Positions 62,627-64,000 of a DNA stretch of 64,000 nucleotides are shown here, piece by piece. Position 1 is the stretch's first letter. Every line of letters begins with the position of its first letter. The stretch lies in NCBI GenBank assembly GCA_026004095.1, contig BPIL01000005.1:1-64000 (forward strand), written 5' to 3'. The notes beneath the pieces are model-generated. The model was not told the origin of the DNA. It made no database searches and saw nothing but the letters and a program-made list of their open reading frames with translations. The DNA is from Meiothermus sp. GTDB taxonomy: Bacteria; Deinococcota; Deinococci; Deinococcales; Thermaceae. The position numbers and the translations under genes are program-made.

Positions 62627-62848
62627 ATGCCCAAGAAAGAGAAAAAGCGCCTCCAGGTAGTCATCAGCGACGATCAGGACGCCCTCCTGACCAAGCTGGC
62701 CTACGAGCTTTCCAGCCCGGAGCAACTGGTTTCCAAGTCGGAGGTGGTGCGGCTCGCCATCGAAAAGCTCGCCGACGGGATGGAAGAAGGCCAGCAAAAA
62801 GCTGAATTGAAAGCGCTTCTGAAGCGGCTCGAGGAGCAGGAAGAGTAA
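62627..62848 (+). CDS. ribbon-helix-helix (CopG/MetJ-like) DNA-binding protein
   Basis: A 73-residue protein with the ribbon-helix-helix pattern: strand KRLQVVISDD, helix DALLTKLAYELSS, helix SKSEVVRLAIEKLADGM, then a charged helical tail (EEGQQKAELKALLKRLEEQEE) likely to help dimerise. Such proteins bind as dimers to inverted repeats, often repressing their own gene. The start is the ATG at 62627; a GTG at 62603 would add eight residues. No toxin partner follows, so it is not an obvious antitoxin. It is divergent from murA across a 183-base region with two palindromes. Confidence 0.72.
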   Translation: MPKKEKKRLQVVISDDQDALLTKLAYELSSPEQLVSKSEVVRLAIEKLADGMEEGQQKAELKALLKRLEEQEE

Positions 62849-62862
62849 ACCCACCCGGCCTA

Positions 62863-64000
<1,138 letters not shown>

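Noticed and set aside
62627-62848. Toxin-antitoxin antitoxin
   Set aside because: The ribbon-helix-helix protein is antitoxin-like in size, but no toxin gene follows; the next gene is a convergent rRNA methyltransferase.

Overview
The window looks like chromosome from a thermophile of the family Thermaceae, most likely a Meiothermus. This is an inference from three things: a GC-rich, Thermus-like gene set (a TTHA0252-type beta-CASP nuclease, S10 carboxypeptidase, DUF4212/sodium-solute symporter with acetyl-CoA synthetases, a second Skp/OmpH copy); many start codons lying only 6-10 bases after a -10 box (leaderless mRNAs); and a striking excess of the hexamer CTCGAG. Genes are dense. I see no tRNA, rRNA, insertion sequence, prophage or CRISPR array.

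Layout. 0-9 kb: end of a metallo-beta-lactamase RNase, leucyl aminopeptidase, a Fur-family regulator, FtsB-like protein, a structured non-coding region (about 3985-4199), a short pyrophosphatase-like protein, thrS with an attenuator-like leader, an MFS permease and a TPR-like protein. 9-16 kb: SixA-like phosphatase, exopolyphosphatase and polyphosphate kinase (both frameshifted), a glycosyltransferase, surE (frameshifted), ychF and a DJ-1-like protein without the usual cysteine. 16-22.5 kb: peptidases S10, S41 and M3 with an exported LolA-like protein and a thioesterase. 22.5-24.7 kb: a five-gene operon of LiaX/YvlB-like and DUF2089 proteins behind a strong promoter overlapped by a perfect palindrome. 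24.7-29.7 kb: crotonase, infC (ATA start), uvrD/pcrA and two unassigned genes. 29.7-33.6 kb: an envelope-glycan cluster (DUF58, GT4, polysaccharide deacetylase, GT2). 33.8-44 kb: aconitase, an HMA-like protein without CxxC, a vWA membrane protein, a lipoprotein subtilase and ftsK. 44-47.7 kb: two tandem Skp/OmpH genes, a small exported protein, pheA and a FemX-like transferase. 47.7-59.9 kb: an acetate module, with a DEDDh exonuclease, a cNMP/CBS/DUF294 protein, a membrane protein, a symporter of two subunits and three acetyl-CoA synthetase homologues. 60-64 kb: prfB with its programmed frameshift, murA, a ribbon-helix-helix protein and the start-less end of an rRNA m5C methyltransferase.

The most unusual object is the 880-residue gene at 55105-57747. 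It joins a complete IclR-type transcription factor to a complete acetyl-CoA synthetase, and in the enzyme half the A8-loop glycine needed for the thioester step is Glu. It is transcribed divergently from a canonical acs. An enzyme-derived acetate or acyl-AMP sensor controlling the acetate genes is a testable reading. Other items worth following are the LiaX/DUF2089 operon with its operator, the murA promoter palindrome facing a ribbon-helix-helix gene with its own palindrome, and four frameshifts within 4 kb that hit ppx, ppk (twice) and surE.
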